Positions 53,658 through 62,881 of a stretch of DNA of 64,000 nt are shown piece by piece. Below the pieces are notes generated by a model, which worked only from the letters and a program-made list of their open reading frames with translations, made no database searches and had not been told where the DNA came from. The DNA comes from JAHHUA01 sp036635475 (GTDB lineage Bacteria; Bacillota; Clostridia; Oscillospirales; Ruminococcaceae), in the NCBI GenBank assembly GCA_036635475.1, contig JAVWQH010000004.1, forward strand, positions 1 to 64,000, read 5' to 3'. How positions within the stretch are numbered: position 1 is the stretch's first letter; the number at the start of each line of letters is the position of its first letter. A program made the position numbers and the translations under genes.

Positions 53658-56600
53658 TCTCTTCGCCTCCCAATAAATCCTGTTTAGGAATTTTGGTTAT
53701 AAGCCTTATTTTATCATCGTCTTGGTGACCGCAAGCCACCTTGTATTGACAGTACTCGCAAGGGTCATATCCCATTCCGTTCACAGGAATTGCCTCAACA
53801 TCGCCACTTCCAAGTATATCCGCCATTGCAATAATATTTTCTTCAACAATTTCTTTTAATTTTTTCATTTCTTTAAGGCTTATTACGGAGGATTTACCGT
53901 CTATTTCATCTTTATCCGTCATTTTTGCAGGCACAAATATGCCGTTTCCGCCTTGTTCCATTCCATATATAACTGCTTGTTCTTTAAGCACAAGTCCATT
54001 CATTTTAAGCGTTTCATCTTTTTGAAGTTTTATCTCTTCATTGGAATGTCTTCCGCTCACTGTTACAATGGCATTTTTTGCAGGCATATATAGTATTCCT
54101 GCGGGTTTCATTTCCGAATATGGCATACACTCGGGACAAATTGCAAAAAGATAAATCAGCATTTGCATATTAAGTCCGAATTTAACGTCTGATATATTAA
54201 AAGCTTTGTTCCCCGACTTATAATCCACAACTCGAATATAGCTTTTTCCCTCTTGTTCCATTACATCAATTCTGTCAACATATCCCTCAATTGTTATTTG
54301 AGTTCCATCTGTTCCCACGAAAGTTTGTGGCTCAAATCTTTGACCTTTTCCGATTTTCTCCTCAAAATACATAGGCAAGAATGCAGTTTGTTCAAGTTCT
54401 CTTCCCAAATGTTCAAGAATTATCACCAGTGTATCACGCAATCTGTCAAATAAATATCTCAGTCGACTGGTTAAGTTTTTTTCGTCAATTCTATCGCTAA
54501 GATATTTTTCCAGCAAAGTTGTTGTTTCTGTTTTAAGCTCCTTGGGTTCAAGCTTTGAAAGTCCTCTTCCATATTTTTCAACCATTTTTTCTAATACATA
54601 ATGTATCAAAAGACCGGATTCAATGGGCGACATTTCAACCTTTTTTCTCTCTCGAATTTTTAGTCCATTATTGGCAAAATACGAAAATCGACAATTATAG
54701 AACTTTTCAAGTTTTGATGGTGATATAACAATGTTTTTGCCAAAAATATCTTGTATTGTTCTTTTGTCGTCAATATTTTTAGGCAGCTTTTTTCTACCAT
54801 TTTCAATGTTCTTTATAAGTTTTTCTTTTCCCTCTTGCCTTAAAAATTCTTCCATAGAGGCTTTATATTCATCATCTATATCAAAATTTTCTGCTAATTG
54901 TTCCATTGCTGTTTGCCAGTTCCACACCAAATCCGCTCTTTCCCCTTGGTATGTTTTGAATGGTGACAACCCTGTTATTTCCAAAACTTCCTCATAAATT
55001 CTTGACGGAGAAAGGTCTTTTCCTGTTAAATCCGACATTGGGTAGCTTACAAATAAAAGTTCAGATGCTCTTGTAACTGCAAAATATGCGTAGTGATTTT
55101 CGTAAGATTCCCTCTCTTGAATACTTGCGGTCAATTCAAGTCCCATTTCTCCGATTTTTCGTCTTTCCTTGTCCGACAAAATCCCTCCGCCGTTTATGTT
55201 TAAAGGAAATTCCCCCTCAATGCAACCCATTACAAAAACAGCTTTAACCTTATCAGGACGAACTCTGTCAGCCATACCCACAATTACATGGTCGAGAGTT
55301 TGGGGTATTTGCCCTAAATCGCAGCTCGATAGGCAGATTGAAAGCAACTCATTATAAACCTGAAATGACATCTTTTTGTCGCCGATAACCCTTGCAAATA
55401 CGTCAAGAATATCAACAAGACACTCCCACGCTCTCCCTTGCAACTGGATAAATCCCATATTATCCTCGCCAATATTTTCCGATAACTCCGTCATTCTATT
55501 GAATGGCTCAAAGTAATTCATCAATTCAAACAAGGACTTTGCATATGTTTTTCCGTCACAATTTGATGTATTGTCTTTAAACTGACAAATCGGCTCTATG
55601 ATTGAAAGTCTGTAGGAATTTATCTTTTTGAGGGTTTCTTCATCTTCCGTTGTCATTTTGTCGCTAATTCCATTTGGATTACCTGTAAATTCTTCTGTCC
55701 ATTTTTTCCCGTTAATTGACCATGTGTAGCAATAATTATCAAGCATTGCAGCTTCAATTGGAGTAAGCTTGCTCATAGGCGATTTTGCAAATTTCAAAAT
55801 ATGTTCTGTTTCAAAGTTGTTATATACGCTGTCTATCACAGCTTTTATGCCTATTATGAGTGGGGTTGTATAAATATCAACACGTTTGTCCATATAATAA
55901 GGGATTTTATATCTATCAAAAATTCGCTGTATCACTGATTTATAACGTGAAAAGTCCCTTGTGATGACTGCAATTTCATTGTATCTCATTTTTTTCTCTG
56001 ACACGATTTTTTTGATTTCCGCAGCTATGTACATCATTTCATTGTATGGGTTTTGTGCTGCAAAAACTTTTATTCCCCTTGAAAGCTTTTCGCCCTCTAA
56101 ATGCTCCGACATAAATTGCTCTTCAAGCTCAGTCAAACTTTCATTGGTAAATCTTTTTTGACTGAGTAAAACTTCTGGAATCTTAACTTCAATCCCATTT
56201 TCTCGACAGTTTGCAATCATCTTTTCAAGTGTTAAATTAACCGGACTGAACACTCCCATTCCGCCTGTTTTATCATTAATTCCATCGCAACAAAATGCTC
56301 CGATAACTTCTTTTGCTTGTTCTAAAATTATTGATAACATTTGATGTTCTGATGGAGAAAATGCCATAAAGCAATCTATGAAAACTACTTTATCGTTAAA
56401 ATATCCGTTCTCTGCTGCCTTTTCACAAGATTTTGTCAAATTATCTTTTGGGTCAGCTCCACTTCTCTCCAACACAGCATTGTATGCCGAATAAATTATT
56501 GATAAATCTGTTAGTTTCTCTGATAGCTCTCTTTCACAGCCGTTTTTTGTGATTTCCAGCAAGTTAACGTCGCTAATCCCCGCTGACTTAAAATCGTCAA

Positions 56601-56964
56601 TCGTTGTAACCATTGATGTGATAAAAGACGAGCTTTTTTTATATGCTCCATAAACGTTCAAGTTATCTTTCAATTCATTCAAAGTCACAGCCATAAGAAG
56701 TTGCTTTTCCATATCACTTAATTGCTTTTTTAGTCCGCCATATTGCTTGAAAATTTCATAAGACAGCCTTGTGAAACTTAAAACTTTTACTTTTTGTGCA
56801 AGATTTGCTCCAAGTAATCGGTAAATTGCTTTTTCTGTTTCAAATGAAAATTGTTCGGGCATCAAAAATATTGCTTCTTTTCCCTCTTTAACTCTCTCAC
56901 TCAAAATTTCATAAAGTCTTGTGGTTTTTCCGGTTCCTGCTCTACCTAAAATAAGCTCTAGCAT
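53650..56964 (-). CDS. addB: Helicase-nuclease AddB subunit
   Basis: This is the partner subunit of AddA, about 1104 residues. It has an N-terminal Walker A (GRAGTGKTT), an inactivated helicase core used for Chi recognition in relatives, and a C-terminal nuclease with GYVDRIDVME and VDYKSG. Cysteines in FYNCRFSYF and CEYCQYKVACGHQ hold the 4Fe-4S staple. The start at 56964 has AAGGAG 8 bases upstream, whereas the ORF extends 22 codons further without a site. It follows pncB. Confidence 0.95.
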   Translation of the reverse strand: MLELILGRAGTGKTTRLYEILSERVKEGKEAIFLMPEQFSFETEKAIYRLLGANLAQKVKVLSFTRLSYEIFKQYGGLKKQLSDMEKQLLMAVTLNELKDNLNVYGAYKKSSSFITSMVTTIDDFKSAGISDVNLLEITKNGCERELSEKLTDLSIIYSAYNAVLERSGADPKDNLTKSCEKAAENGYFNDKVVFIDCFMAFSPSEHQMLSIILEQAKEVIGAFCCDGINDKTGGMGVFSPVNLTLEKMIANCRENGIEVKIPEVLLSQKRFTNESLTELEEQFMSEHLEGEKLSRGIKVFAAQNPYNEMMYIAAEIKKIVSEKKMRYNEIAVITRDFSRYKSVIQRIFDRYKIPYYMDKRVDIYTTPLIIGIKAVIDSVYNNFETEHILKFAKSPMSKLTPIEAAMLDNYCYTWSINGKKWTEEFTGNPNGISDKMTTEDEETLKKINSYRLSIIEPICQFKDNTSNCDGKTYAKSLFELMNYFEPFNRMTELSENIGEDNMGFIQLQGRAWECLVDILDVFARVIGDKKMSFQVYNELLSICLSSCDLGQIPQTLDHVIVGMADRVRPDKVKAVFVMGCIEGEFPLNINGGGILSDKERRKIGEMGLELTASIQERESYENHYAYFAVTRASELLFVSYPMSDLTGKDLSPSRIYEEVLEITGLSPFKTYQGERADLVWNWQTAMEQLAENFDIDDEYKASMEEFLRQEGKEKLIKNIENGRKKLPKNIDDKRTIQDIFGKNIVISPSKLEKFYNCRFSYFANNGLKIRERKKVEMSPIESGLLIHYVLEKMVEKYGRGLSKLEPKELKTETTTLLEKYLSDRIDEKNLTSRLRYLFDRLRDTLVIILEHLGRELEQTAFLPMYFEEKIGKGQRFEPQTFVGTDGTQITIEGYVDRIDVMEQEGKSYIRVVDYKSGNKAFNISDVKFGLNMQMLIYLFAICPECMPYSEMKPAGILYMPAKNAIVTVSGRHSNEEIKLQKDETLKMNGLVLKEQAVIYGMEQGGNGIFVPAKMTDKDEIDGKSSVISLKEMKKLKEIVEENIIAMADILGSGDVEAIPVNGMGYDPCEYCQYKVACGHQDDDKIRLITKIPKQDLLGGEENE

Positions 56965-57043
56965 AAAATTCACTCCTTCTTTAGCCGGATATGAATATAG
57001 CAACCACATTTTTGCAGTTGCTAACATCATTTTTGGAATTATT

Positions 57044-58501
57044 TTAATATTTGCTGTATTTGTTTAGTATGTCCATTTTAAGGTCATAAAGCTTTTGGGA
57101 TAAGTCAACATAATAGTTATGAGGATTTTCAAAACGTTTAACCTCGTCCCAAAGTGTATCAATCTGGTTTTTTGTATATGATTTAATTTCATCAATTGTT
57201 GGGCAATCATAAACTAGATTTCCCTTGTCAAATATTTTAACAAGCATTGGTTTTGCAACAAAATTAGTAAGCATTCTTCTTTTCCAAGGAGATTTTGGGT
57301 CAAATATTGTAAGGGGTTTTGTTTCATCAATTTTTTCATCAAAAAGTGTGATATAATCAGCAATTGCCTTGCCATTCGATTTATCATAAAGTCTGTAAAC
57401 TGTTTTAAATGATGGGTTGGTTATTTTTTCTTCTGTTTCACTTATTTTAATTTTTGGCACCAATTCGCCATCTTTTTCTACTGCGGCAAGCTTATAAACT
57501 CCGCCGAAAACAGGGTCAGATTTACTTGTAATTAAGTTTTCTCCAACTCCGAACATATCAATTTTTGCTCCCTGTATAAATAAATCACGAATTATATATT
57601 CATCAAGGGAATTTGAGGCGATTATTTTAACGTCTTCAAACCCTGCATCATCAAGAATTTTTCTGATCTTTTTGGACAGATAAGCTAAGTCACCACTGTC
57701 AATTCTAACACCCTTTGGACGATTTCCTGTGGGGAGAACAATTTCATTGAAAACCTTAATTGCATTGGGCAATCCTGATTTTAAAACATTATATGTGTCA
57801 ATCAAAAGTGTGCAGTCATCAGGATAAAGCCTTGAATATTCCGCAAAAGCTTCATACTCGCTGTCAAAAAGTTGAACCCAGCTATGTGCCATTGTTCCCA
57901 CTGCTTTTATTCCATAATCTCTGTCTGATATTGCACAGGCTGTTGCATCACAACCTCCAATATATGCCGCTCTTGCTCCTAATATTGCAGCATCGTAACT
58001 TTGGGCACGTCTTGAACCAAACTCAAAAATTCCTCTTCCAGCCGCCGCTCTAACAATTCTGTTAGCTTTTGTTGCAACCATTGACTGATAGTTTATTGTT
58101 AAAAGTGTCATTGTTTCAATAAGTTGTGCTTGAATAACAGGACCTTTAACCACCACAACAGGCTCGCCTGGGAACATTGGTGTACCCTCTGTAAATGCCC
58201 ATACATCACAGGCGAATTTGAAGTTCTTTAAATAATCCAAAAATTCTTCAGAAAACTTATCTCTTCCTCTTAAATATTCAATATCTTCGTTGCTAAAATG
58301 CAAATTTTGCAAATAATTAATAAGCTGTTCCAATCCTGCGCTTATTGCAAATCCGCCTTTATCGGGAATTTTGCGAAAGAACATATCAAAAACTGCTTCT
58401 TTATTTTGAAAACCATTTTTAAAATAGCCATTTGACATTGTCAACTCATAAAAATCCACCAACATTGTCAAATTACGTTCAATTTTCATTGCCTTTTCCA
58501 T
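57044..58501 (-). CDS. pncB: Nicotinate phosphoribosyltransferase
   Basis: This enzyme makes nicotinate mononucleotide from nicotinate and PRPP in the Preiss-Handler NAD salvage path, feeding NadD, which is encoded in this window as the nadD-yqeK fusion. It has 485 residues with VDFYELTMSNGYF, RRAQSYDAAILGARAAYIGG, TMAHSWVQLF (the phosphorylated His) and IRIDSGD-like VRIDSGDLAYLSK. GGAG precedes the ATG. It lies between a membrane-anchored unknown and addB. Confidence 0.94.
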   Translation of the reverse strand: MEKAMKIERNLTMLVDFYELTMSNGYFKNGFQNKEAVFDMFFRKIPDKGGFAISAGLEQLINYLQNLHFSNEDIEYLRGRDKFSEEFLDYLKNFKFACDVWAFTEGTPMFPGEPVVVVKGPVIQAQLIETMTLLTINYQSMVATKANRIVRAAAGRGIFEFGSRRAQSYDAAILGARAAYIGGCDATACAISDRDYGIKAVGTMAHSWVQLFDSEYEAFAEYSRLYPDDCTLLIDTYNVLKSGLPNAIKVFNEIVLPTGNRPKGVRIDSGDLAYLSKKIRKILDDAGFEDVKIIASNSLDEYIIRDLFIQGAKIDMFGVGENLITSKSDPVFGGVYKLAAVEKDGELVPKIKISETEEKITNPSFKTVYRLYDKSNGKAIADYITLFDEKIDETKPLTIFDPKSPWKRRMLTNFVAKPMLVKIFDKGNLVYDCPTIDEIKSYTKNQIDTLWDEVKRFENPHNYYVDLSQKLYDLKMDILNKYSKY

Positions 58502-58522
58502 TTGAGTAGCTCCAATCAGTTG

Positions 58523-59044
58523 TTATTTTATTGTTATTGTTATATTTTCATTTTTACTTTCAATTACTTCAAGACTTTCCTTGTCAACCGCCGAAATATT
58601 TATTGTGGCTTGATAAGTTCCCGTTTCAAAGTCGTTGACAAGTTTAACCTTATCAATACAATATCCAGACGGTATTGGCTTTGAATAGTACATTAAATCG
58701 TCATTTTCATTCGTTATCTCAACTGTCATAAAATATTCATTATATGATGGATTTACAAGCATTAGTTCTCCGCTGAGATTACTTTTTTTGAAAACAGGTT
58801 CACTGTTAAATCTATAATCAAAAGATTTTTCGCTTTCAAAATCTGTAGGGGGATTTTCAGTTTCAATCTTTTTACAAGCTAAATCAATCTCTATACCGTC
58901 AAATTCATTTTGCTTTGCATCAGCTTTTTGCGGGGTTAAAACCAAAATTAATCCTATTGACACGAATATTACAAGTACACCAATGATAGAAACCAACAAT
59001 GCTTTTTTCTTATGTAGGTTACGCTGGGATTTTGAAATATACAT
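58523..59044 (-). CDS. Membrane-anchored protein of unknown function
   Basis: This is a 173-residue protein with a basic N-terminus, one hydrophobic helix (about 14-37) and an extracytoplasmic part of about 135 residues. That part has alternating hydrophobic residues that suggest a beta-sandwich (GELMLVNPSYNEYFMTVEIT, TYQATINISAVD). I do not recognise a family. GAGGTG precedes the ATG. It is 22 bases before pncB, so probably cotranscribed, but nothing links it to NAD metabolism. Confidence 0.7.
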   Translation of the reverse strand: MYISKSQRNLHKKKALLVSIIGVLVIFVSIGLILVLTPQKADAKQNEFDGIEIDLACKKIETENPPTDFESEKSFDYRFNSEPVFKKSNLSGELMLVNPSYNEYFMTVEITNENDDLMYYSKPIPSGYCIDKVKLVNDFETGTYQATINISAVDKESLEVIESKNENITITIK

Positions 59045-59119
59045 ACTTCACCTCTAATAAAAGTTAGACTTATATTTTATCACATTTTATTAAAATGTTC
59101 AATTATTCTTTATAAAACT

Positions 59120-59148
59120 TTGATAATATGTTAGAATTAGTTTATGTT
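59120..59148 (+). promoter_or_regulatory. Possible promoter of the DUF4080 radical SAM gene
   Basis: TTGATA (59120-59125) and TATGTT (59143-59148) are spaced by 17 bases. The -10 is only four of six, so the assignment is weak. Confidence 0.35.
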
Positions 59149-59172
59149 AATCACATATGATTGGAGTTTACT

Positions 59173-60861
59173 ATGAAAATTATTTTTGCCGCCATAAATG
59201 CAAAATTCCCCCACACCAATATTGCTGTACGCTATTTTAATGCACTCTGCAAGGGCATTACCAGCCTAAGTACAAATTATGTTGAGTATACTATTAACAA
59301 CACCAGAGATACCATTTTGCAAGGTCTAATGGAAAGTGAAGCAGATGTCATAAGTTTTTCCTGCTATATATGGAATATTGGCATCGTTTTGGATATTTGC
59401 CAATGTATAAAACAGGTTTCTCCTAACACCATTATAATTCTTGGAGGGCCTGAGGTCAGCTTTTATGATAGCATAGACAATCTTCATTGCGATTATCTTA
59501 TAAAAGGTGAGGGTGAAAGGGAAATGCTCAAGCTTTTAACCTCGATTTTAAATAATCAGCCCACTGAAAAAATCTGTAAAAGTTCATCACCATTTGACAT
59601 GAATTTGCTCCCATTCCCCTATGAAAATGAACTGCCAAAACTGCAAAATCGAACACTATACTATGAGGCATCACGTGGCTGTCCGTTTAAATGCAGTTAT
59701 TGCCTTTCAGGTTCTGAACATGGTGTCAGATTTAAAGATATTGAAACAATAAAATCTGAGCTGAAAATATTTATTGATGCAAAAGTTCGTCAAGTTAAAT
59801 TTGTTGATAGAACTTTTAACTGTAATAAAAAAATATGCACTGAAATTTGGCAATTCATAAAGGACAACTATAATGGTATAACGAATTTTCATTTTGAAAT
59901 TTCCGCTGATTTATTGGACGAAAATATGATGAACATTTTGTCTGATATGCCCAAAGGTCTTGTACAACTTGAAGTTGGTGTGCAATCTACAAACCCTAAA
60001 ACCCTTGAATCTATCCATAGAACATCTGACCTTTCAAAACTTTTTGATAGAGTGGACAGGATTAACAGTCACGAAAATGTTCATCTTCACCTTGACTTAA
60101 TTATCGGACTGGCTTTTGAGGATTATAATACTTTCAAGTTCTCATTTAATGATGTCTATAGCCATAATCCCCAGCAACTGCAACTTGGAGTTTTGAAGCT
60201 TTTAAAAGGTTCTTCACTGTACTCCACATACTCAAACTACGATATGCGTTTTCGCCATTATCCACCTTACGAAGTGCTTTCCACTGATGTTTTGCCATAT
60301 ACAGATATGATAAAGCTTAAAAAGATTGAGGAAGTTGTTGAGCTTTTTTATAATTCCGGCAGGTTTGAATCCATAATTAAATTTATGGAGAAAAAATTCC
60401 CCTCTCCATTTGACTTCTACCAAAATCTTGGCAATCTTTATTTTAAAAATTCCCACCACTTAACTCCACTGAGTAAAGAGGGACAATTTAATTTTCTAAA
60501 GGATTTCTATCAAGAAAATTTTGGCGAAATTCCCGATGTTTTTAAAGATTTATGCCGCTTTGATATTATAAGGCACGAAAAGCCAAAAAAAGTCCCTGAA
60601 TGGGCATTGATAAAATCGCAAATTTCACGTTTGGATATGCTCAACTTCCTTTTAGACAGCGATAATATCCACAAATATTTGAAGCAATACAGTGAAATTC
60701 AACCCAAAGATATATTGTCAGGTATTCATATTGAAGAATTTGACTATGATATTACTGCCCCTGAGTACCCTCTTGAAAAAACTGTCATTTTATTTGACTA
60801 CAATGAAAAATCTATTTTAGGCAGAGCCAAACAATTTAAAATTCAATGGTTGCCCAGATAG
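59173..60861 (+). CDS. B12-binding-domain radical SAM protein, DUF4080 type
   Basis: This is a 562-residue enzyme with an N-terminal B12-binding-like domain (1-150: IIFAAINAKFPHTNIAVRYF, IILGGPEVSFYDS). A radical SAM domain follows with the CPFKCSYC motif (CX3CX2C, near residue 170), then a C-terminal region typical of DUF4080. The substrate is unknown. The start is the ATG at 59173, with GGAG 6 bases upstream; an upstream TTG (59161) overlaps that site. It is monocistronic on the plus strand and ends in a terminator hairpin shared with the next gene. Confidence 0.85.
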   Translation: MKIIFAAINAKFPHTNIAVRYFNALCKGITSLSTNYVEYTINNTRDTILQGLMESEADVISFSCYIWNIGIVLDICQCIKQVSPNTIIILGGPEVSFYDSIDNLHCDYLIKGEGEREMLKLLTSILNNQPTEKICKSSSPFDMNLLPFPYENELPKLQNRTLYYEASRGCPFKCSYCLSGSEHGVRFKDIETIKSELKIFIDAKVRQVKFVDRTFNCNKKICTEIWQFIKDNYNGITNFHFEISADLLDENMMNILSDMPKGLVQLEVGVQSTNPKTLESIHRTSDLSKLFDRVDRINSHENVHLHLDLIIGLAFEDYNTFKFSFNDVYSHNPQQLQLGVLKLLKGSSLYSTYSNYDMRFRHYPPYEVLSTDVLPYTDMIKLKKIEEVVELFYNSGRFESIIKFMEKKFPSPFDFYQNLGNLYFKNSHHLTPLSKEGQFNFLKDFYQENFGEIPDVFKDLCRFDIIRHEKPKKVPEWALIKSQISRLDMLNFLLDSDNIHKYLKQYSEIQPKDILSGIHIEEFDYDITAPEYPLEKTVILFDYNEKSILGRAKQFKIQWLPR

Positions 60862-60875
60862 ACAATTATATTTGC

Positions 60876-60914
60876 AAAGGTATCATCATTTATAAGTGAT
60901 GATACCTTTTTTAT
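60876..60914 (+). terminator. Terminator of the DUF4080 gene, overlapping the end of the opposite gene
   Basis: A 13-bp stem AAAGGTATCATCA/TGATGATACCTTT (60876-60888 with 60897-60909) is followed by TTTATTTTTA on the plus strand. The TGA stop of the minus-strand radical SAM gene lies inside the stem. Confidence 0.85.
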
Positions 60915-61776
60915 TTTTATCAAATCTCAACCTATACGAACATTTTTGGCATAATTCCTCGCTTATATTTCCACCTGTAAAACCATCTCTGAGGTTTTTA
61001 TATCGCTGTGTTTCAAGAATTTCTTCAAGTGTTTTTTCAAAAATGTTCCCTAAATTAACCACAGCATCACTGTCTAGGCAACAAGGCACAACAGTTCCAT
61101 CAACCAAAATTCCCAGCATTTCTCTTCCGCCTAAGCATTTGCCTCGCTCGCTAACTTTTGGCAAGCTGAGATTGGGCCACTCAAACTCTTCCATAAAACT
61201 TATGAAAACATTTTCAGCTAATGTACCGGCATCTCTGCCTTTTGCCATTTTATCACCATCAAGTTTTGTATTGAAAACCTCCGCAATAGCATTTAACTGA
61301 CTTAATGCTTCTTGGCTAATCCCCTCATTTTTCTCCCCATTCCACATTCTATAACTCACATATGGCTTTTTATTTTTGGCTGCCAAAAATCCAAAATTCG
61401 AGATTTCTTTAAGGTAAGCAGAATGTTCAGTTAATTCTTGTTCACCCAAACTATGCACCGATATATTAACCTGTCTTACCGCCGAACTATTCAAGAGCAT
61501 TTCCCCACAGTTTTTTATCATCGTTCCGTTGGTTGTTATATTTACCGGCAGATTATTTAATGCCGCAATTTGAAGAAATTCGCTCAAATCAGGGTGAATA
61601 AGCGGTTCTCCTTTAACGTGCAAATATATATGTGGAGAATATGGTTTTATTTTATTGATTATATGCTCAAAATTTTCAACACTCATAAATTCTTTTTTTC
61701 TATTACAAGGGGAACAAAATGTACAATTCAAATTGCAAATATTTGTTATTTCTATATAAATTCTATTAAATCTCAT
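60886..61776 (-). CDS. Radical SAM/SPASM domain protein
   Basis: This is a 296-residue radical SAM enzyme with CNLNCTFC (CX3CX2C, near residue 14), HVKGEPLIHP and NITTNGT, and a C-terminal SPASM-like segment with CLGGREMLGILVDGTVVPCCLD and C...C that would hold an extra cluster. SPASM proteins often modify peptides or aid enzyme maturation, but no precursor peptide is seen nearby. AAGGAGG lies before the ATG. A promoter is upstream. Confidence 0.85.
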   Translation of the reverse strand: MRFNRIYIEITNICNLNCTFCSPCNRKKEFMSVENFEHIINKIKPYSPHIYLHVKGEPLIHPDLSEFLQIAALNNLPVNITTNGTMIKNCGEMLLNSSAVRQVNISVHSLGEQELTEHSAYLKEISNFGFLAAKNKKPYVSYRMWNGEKNEGISQEALSQLNAIAEVFNTKLDGDKMAKGRDAGTLAENVFISFMEEFEWPNLSLPKVSERGKCLGGREMLGILVDGTVVPCCLDSDAVVNLGNIFEKTLEEILETQRYKNLRDGFTGGNISEELCQKCSYRLRFDKNKKGIITYK

Positions 61777-61813
61777 TTTTCCTCCTTAATGTTACAAATA
61801 TTATATAGTATCT

Positions 61814-61842
61814 ATACTAATCCATTTTTGATGATTTATCAA
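61814..61842 (-). promoter_or_regulatory. Probable promoter of the radical SAM/SPASM gene
   Basis: On the minus strand TTGATA (61837-61842) and TAGTAT (61814-61819) have a 17-base spacer, between the folate-transporter terminator and the gene start. Confidence 0.5.
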
Positions 61843-61849
61843 CTGCATA

Positions 61850-61890
61850 AATAAAAGATGGCATATCAGTATGTTTTTGATATGCCATCT
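61850..61890 (-). terminator. Terminator of the folate transporter gene
   Basis: A 13-bp stem AGATGGCATATCA/TGATATGCCATCT (61856-61868 with 61878-61890) is followed by TTTTATTTA on the minus strand. Confidence 0.85.
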
Positions 61891-61907
61891 AATTCTAAAT
61901 TGTTATA

Positions 61908-62531
61908 TTAAAACCAAGTTATTTTCTTTTCAAATGGTGAATAGTTGATAACTTTTTGCTTTTTTGTTATCGGAATCATAATTGCAAAAAATGTAACCAA
62001 AATTGCTACTTCAAAAGGCAGCAAAATTAAGTTTTTGGGCAACCTTGCTATAACTAAAAGCCAGTAACCTTTTCCCATTAATATTGCTGACCATAAACTA
62101 TTCACAAGAACGTTAGCCAAAATATTAACAGAAAATTTTGCAAGAAAAATACGAATAACTGTCAATTTTACTCTGTAAAGAAAAATCCCATAAATGAACG
62201 AACTTAATATTGAAGTAATCGTATACCCGATGAAAAATGGACCTGACGGAAATAAAAGTGCTCCGATTAAATCGCTTATTCCTCCCGATATTCCGCTCAA
62301 AATCGGGCCATAAATGACAGCTCCCAATGCTTTGACAAAAAATGTGAAATAAATTCTTTGCCCTCCCAGAACAGGTATTGGAATAAAAAAGCTTCTGACC
62401 ACCAATGTTAGTGCTATAAAAAGTGCGGCGATAATAATTTTTTTAACTGATTTTAACTCGCTGAACGCATCTTTCCAATAGCTTTTTGTGAATGGAGTTT
62501 TGTAAATTGTGCTATTAATCTCGTTTTGCAT
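61908..62531 (-). CDS. folT: Folate-specific ECF transporter S component
   Basis: This is a 207-residue membrane protein with about six helices, of the ECF S-component type (FFIPIPVLGGQRIYFTFFVKALGAVIYGPI, LIGALLFPSGPFFIGYT). Its assignment to folate comes from the tetrahydrofolate riboswitch directly upstream; the shared energising module (EcfA, EcfA', EcfT) is not in the window. AAGGAGG lies 6 bases before the ATG and is covered by a hairpin. Folate supply would serve TrmFO and one-carbon reactions. Confidence 0.87.
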   Translation of the reverse strand: MQNEINSTIYKTPFTKSYWKDAFSELKSVKKIIIAALFIALTLVVRSFFIPIPVLGGQRIYFTFFVKALGAVIYGPILSGISGGISDLIGALLFPSGPFFIGYTITSILSSFIYGIFLYRVKLTVIRIFLAKFSVNILANVLVNSLWSAILMGKGYWLLVIARLPKNLILLPFEVAILVTFFAIMIPITKKQKVINYSPFEKKITWF

Positions 62532-62538
62532 ATAATAC

Positions 62539-62576
62539 CTCCTTAAAAATAACCTGCTGATTATTATATTAAGGAG
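62539..62576 (-). promoter_or_regulatory. Shine-Dalgarno-sequestering hairpin of folT
   Basis: On the minus strand CTCCTTAA (62576-62569) pairs perfectly with TTAAGGAG (62546-62539), which contains the folT ribosome binding site. It lies between the riboswitch and the start codon and would block translation. Confidence 0.65.
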
Positions 62577-62598
62577 TATAAAAACACCCTATATAAGA

Positions 62599-62694
62599 AC
62601 AGCGGGATGCGAATATTGAACCGCGGCTTTATGCCTTCGTCCGTTTGACAACTCCCCGTTCAAACGACACTTGACGCCCAATATCCTACTCTGT
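62599..62694 (-). promoter_or_regulatory. Tetrahydrofolate (THF) riboswitch
   Basis: The minus strand shows the conserved elements in order: GAGTAGGATATTGGGCGTC, AAGTGTC, GGACGAAGGCATAAAGCCGC, GGTTCAATATTCGCATCC, with the ends pairing as ACAG/CTGT. This matches the folT-associated class I THF riboswitch of Clostridia. It would reduce folT expression when folate is sufficient. Confidence 0.9.
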
Positions 62695-62707
62695 TTGACT
62701 AACTTTC

Positions 62708-62735
62708 ATTTTACCACATTTTTTTAATAAATCAA
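62708..62735 (-). promoter_or_regulatory. Probable promoter of the THF riboswitch and folT
   Basis: On the minus strand TTGATT (62730-62735) and TAAAAT (62708-62713) have a 16-base spacer, 14 bases upstream of the aptamer. The remainder of 62736-62811 shows nothing clear. Confidence 0.5.
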
Positions 62736-62811
62736 GCTGTTTTAAAATTAAAATATTTTTGCAAGTTTTTTCTCATATAATTGCATTTCCAAAAGCTTTA
62801 TTTATTTTTTC

Positions 62812-62848
62812 AAAGTAAAAAGTGCAACCAAATTAATGATTGCACTTT
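62812..62848 (-). terminator. Terminator of the peptide-binding protein gene
   Basis: An AAAGTGCAA/TTGCACTTT stem (62819-62827 with 62840-62848) is followed by TTTTTACTTT on the minus strand. Confidence 0.75.
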
Positions 62849-62881
62849 AAACTGATATATTTTATTATAACAAATTATGAC

